The position numbers were made by a program, and so were the translations under genes. Positions 5,611 to 6,003 of a stretch of DNA of 6,003 nt are shown here, in pieces. Source of the DNA: Desulfobacteraceae bacterium (GTDB lineage Bacteria > Desulfobacterota > Desulfobacteria > Desulfobacterales > Desulfosalsimonadaceae); assembly GCA_003551985.1 (NCBI GenBank), contig PUOB01000017.1, forward strand, positions 1-6,003, given 5' to 3'. Below the pieces are notes generated by a model that was not told the DNA's origin, ran no database searches, and saw only the letters and a list, made by a program, of their open reading frames with translations. Positions within the stretch are counted from its first letter, which is position 1. Each line of letters opens with the position of its first letter.

Positions 5611-6003
5611 ACCCGGACACGCAGGCGGCAAAGGCCCGAAAAAACGGCTCGACACCCTGGTTGTCGAAAGGCGGTTGGCGGATAGCCGGCAGCGGGCAAA
5701 CGCATTGATAATGGCCGGGCACATCCTTGTAGACAATACGCCGGTTGATAAACCCGGGGCTTTTGTCCGCCCCGATGCCGCCATCACGAGCCGGGCGGCG
5801 GACCTCAGGTACGTCAGCCGCGGCGGATTGAAACTCGAACATGCCATAGAATTCTTCGGCATCGACGTGGCGGGCCTGAAGTGCCTGGACGTGGGCGCCT
5901 CCACAGGCGGTTTTACCGACTGCCTGCTTCAGTACGGCGCCGATTATGTATGCGCCGTTGACGTCGGCTATGGCCAGTTGGCATGGCGCCTGCGGCAGGA
6001 TCA
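5600..6003 (+). CDS. tlyA: TlyA-family rRNA 2'-O-methyltransferase, N-terminal part (runs off window)
   Basis: TlyA proteins transfer a methyl group from S-adenosylmethionine to a cytidine 2'-OH in 23S rRNA, and in some types also 16S rRNA; older annotations call them hemolysin A. The first 134 codons are present and the frame is open to the right edge. A 15-residue basic lead ([10 protein letters not shown]...KK) precedes an S4 RNA-binding domain (about 16-70: [20 protein letters not shown], then [15 protein letters not shown]). This is followed by the conserved [13 protein letters not shown] (71-83) and the start of the FtsJ-like methyltransferase domain with the SAM motif [15 protein letters not shown] (96-110) and [11 protein letters not shown] (119-129). 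Lys78 is the likely first residue of the catalytic tetrad; the others lie beyond the window. The ATG at 5600 lies inside the end of dxs (11-base overlap) with AGGCGG at 5591-5596 as a close ribosome site, so it is probably coupled to dxs. Which subtype (23S only, or 16S plus 23S) cannot be decided without the C-terminus. Confidence 0.93.
   Translation, partial: MTDKPGHAGGKGPKKRLDTLVVERRLADSRQRANALIMAGHILVDNTPVDKPGAFVRPDAAITSRAADLRYVSRGGLKLEHAIEFFGIDVAGLKCLDVGASTGGFTDCLLQYGADYVCAVDVGYGQLAWRLRQD

Noticed and set aside
4285..5904. A 539-codon open frame on the minus strand opposite dxs and tlyA
   Set aside because: It lies antisense to two strongly supported genes, contains no recognisable domain, and is explained by GC-rich third codon positions of dxs keeping the opposite frame open.

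Overview
The window looks like a stretch of a core bacterial chromosome, most likely from the deltaproteobacteria (Desulfobacterota, perhaps Desulfobacterales). That placement is an inference. It rests on the gene order xseA-xseB-ispA-dxs-tlyA, the wording of the GlmM C-terminus (RYSGTQP followed by CRVMVEG), the moderately high GC, and REP-like palindromes of the type GGGGCGAAA/TTTCGCCCC, which I recall as common in that group. No database search was possible. All supported genes read on the + strand.

Layout: (1) Positions 1-212 hold the last 69 codons of glmM (phosphoglucosamine mutase, cell-wall precursor synthesis). A small 86-residue protein of unknown function overlaps its stop codon by 4 bases (ATGA). 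(2) Positions 470-1130 are a 661-base gene-free stretch. It holds three near-identical small palindromes (two forward, one inverted), a truncated fourth copy, a possible decayed fifth, and two short perfect or near-perfect tandem duplications. Its right end is AT-rich and carries the best promoter candidate. (3) From 1131 to the right edge runs a tight operon: xseA and xseB (exonuclease VII large and small subunits), ispA (farnesyl diphosphate synthase), dxs (1-deoxyxylulose-5-phosphate synthase) and the first 134 codons of tlyA (rRNA 2'-O-methyltransferase).

How the genes work together: XseA and XseB form one single-strand DNA exonuclease. DXS makes the first committed intermediate of the MEP isoprenoid pathway, and IspA condenses the resulting C5 units to C15, feeding quinone and undecaprenyl-phosphate synthesis. 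TlyA is a ribosome-modification enzyme that often sits beside dxs. Operon genes are separated by 24 bases or fewer, or overlap (xseB/ispA by 20, dxs/tlyA by 11), so transcription from one promoter with translational coupling is likely. ispA has no clear Shine-Dalgarno sequence, and dxs appears to start at TTG.

I see no previously undescribed system. The points worth a second look are the palindrome family and its insertion next to the operon promoter, a 12-base in-frame tandem repeat that adds an acidic, proline-rich loop to IspA, and substitutions beside the catalytic residues of DXS and IspA.
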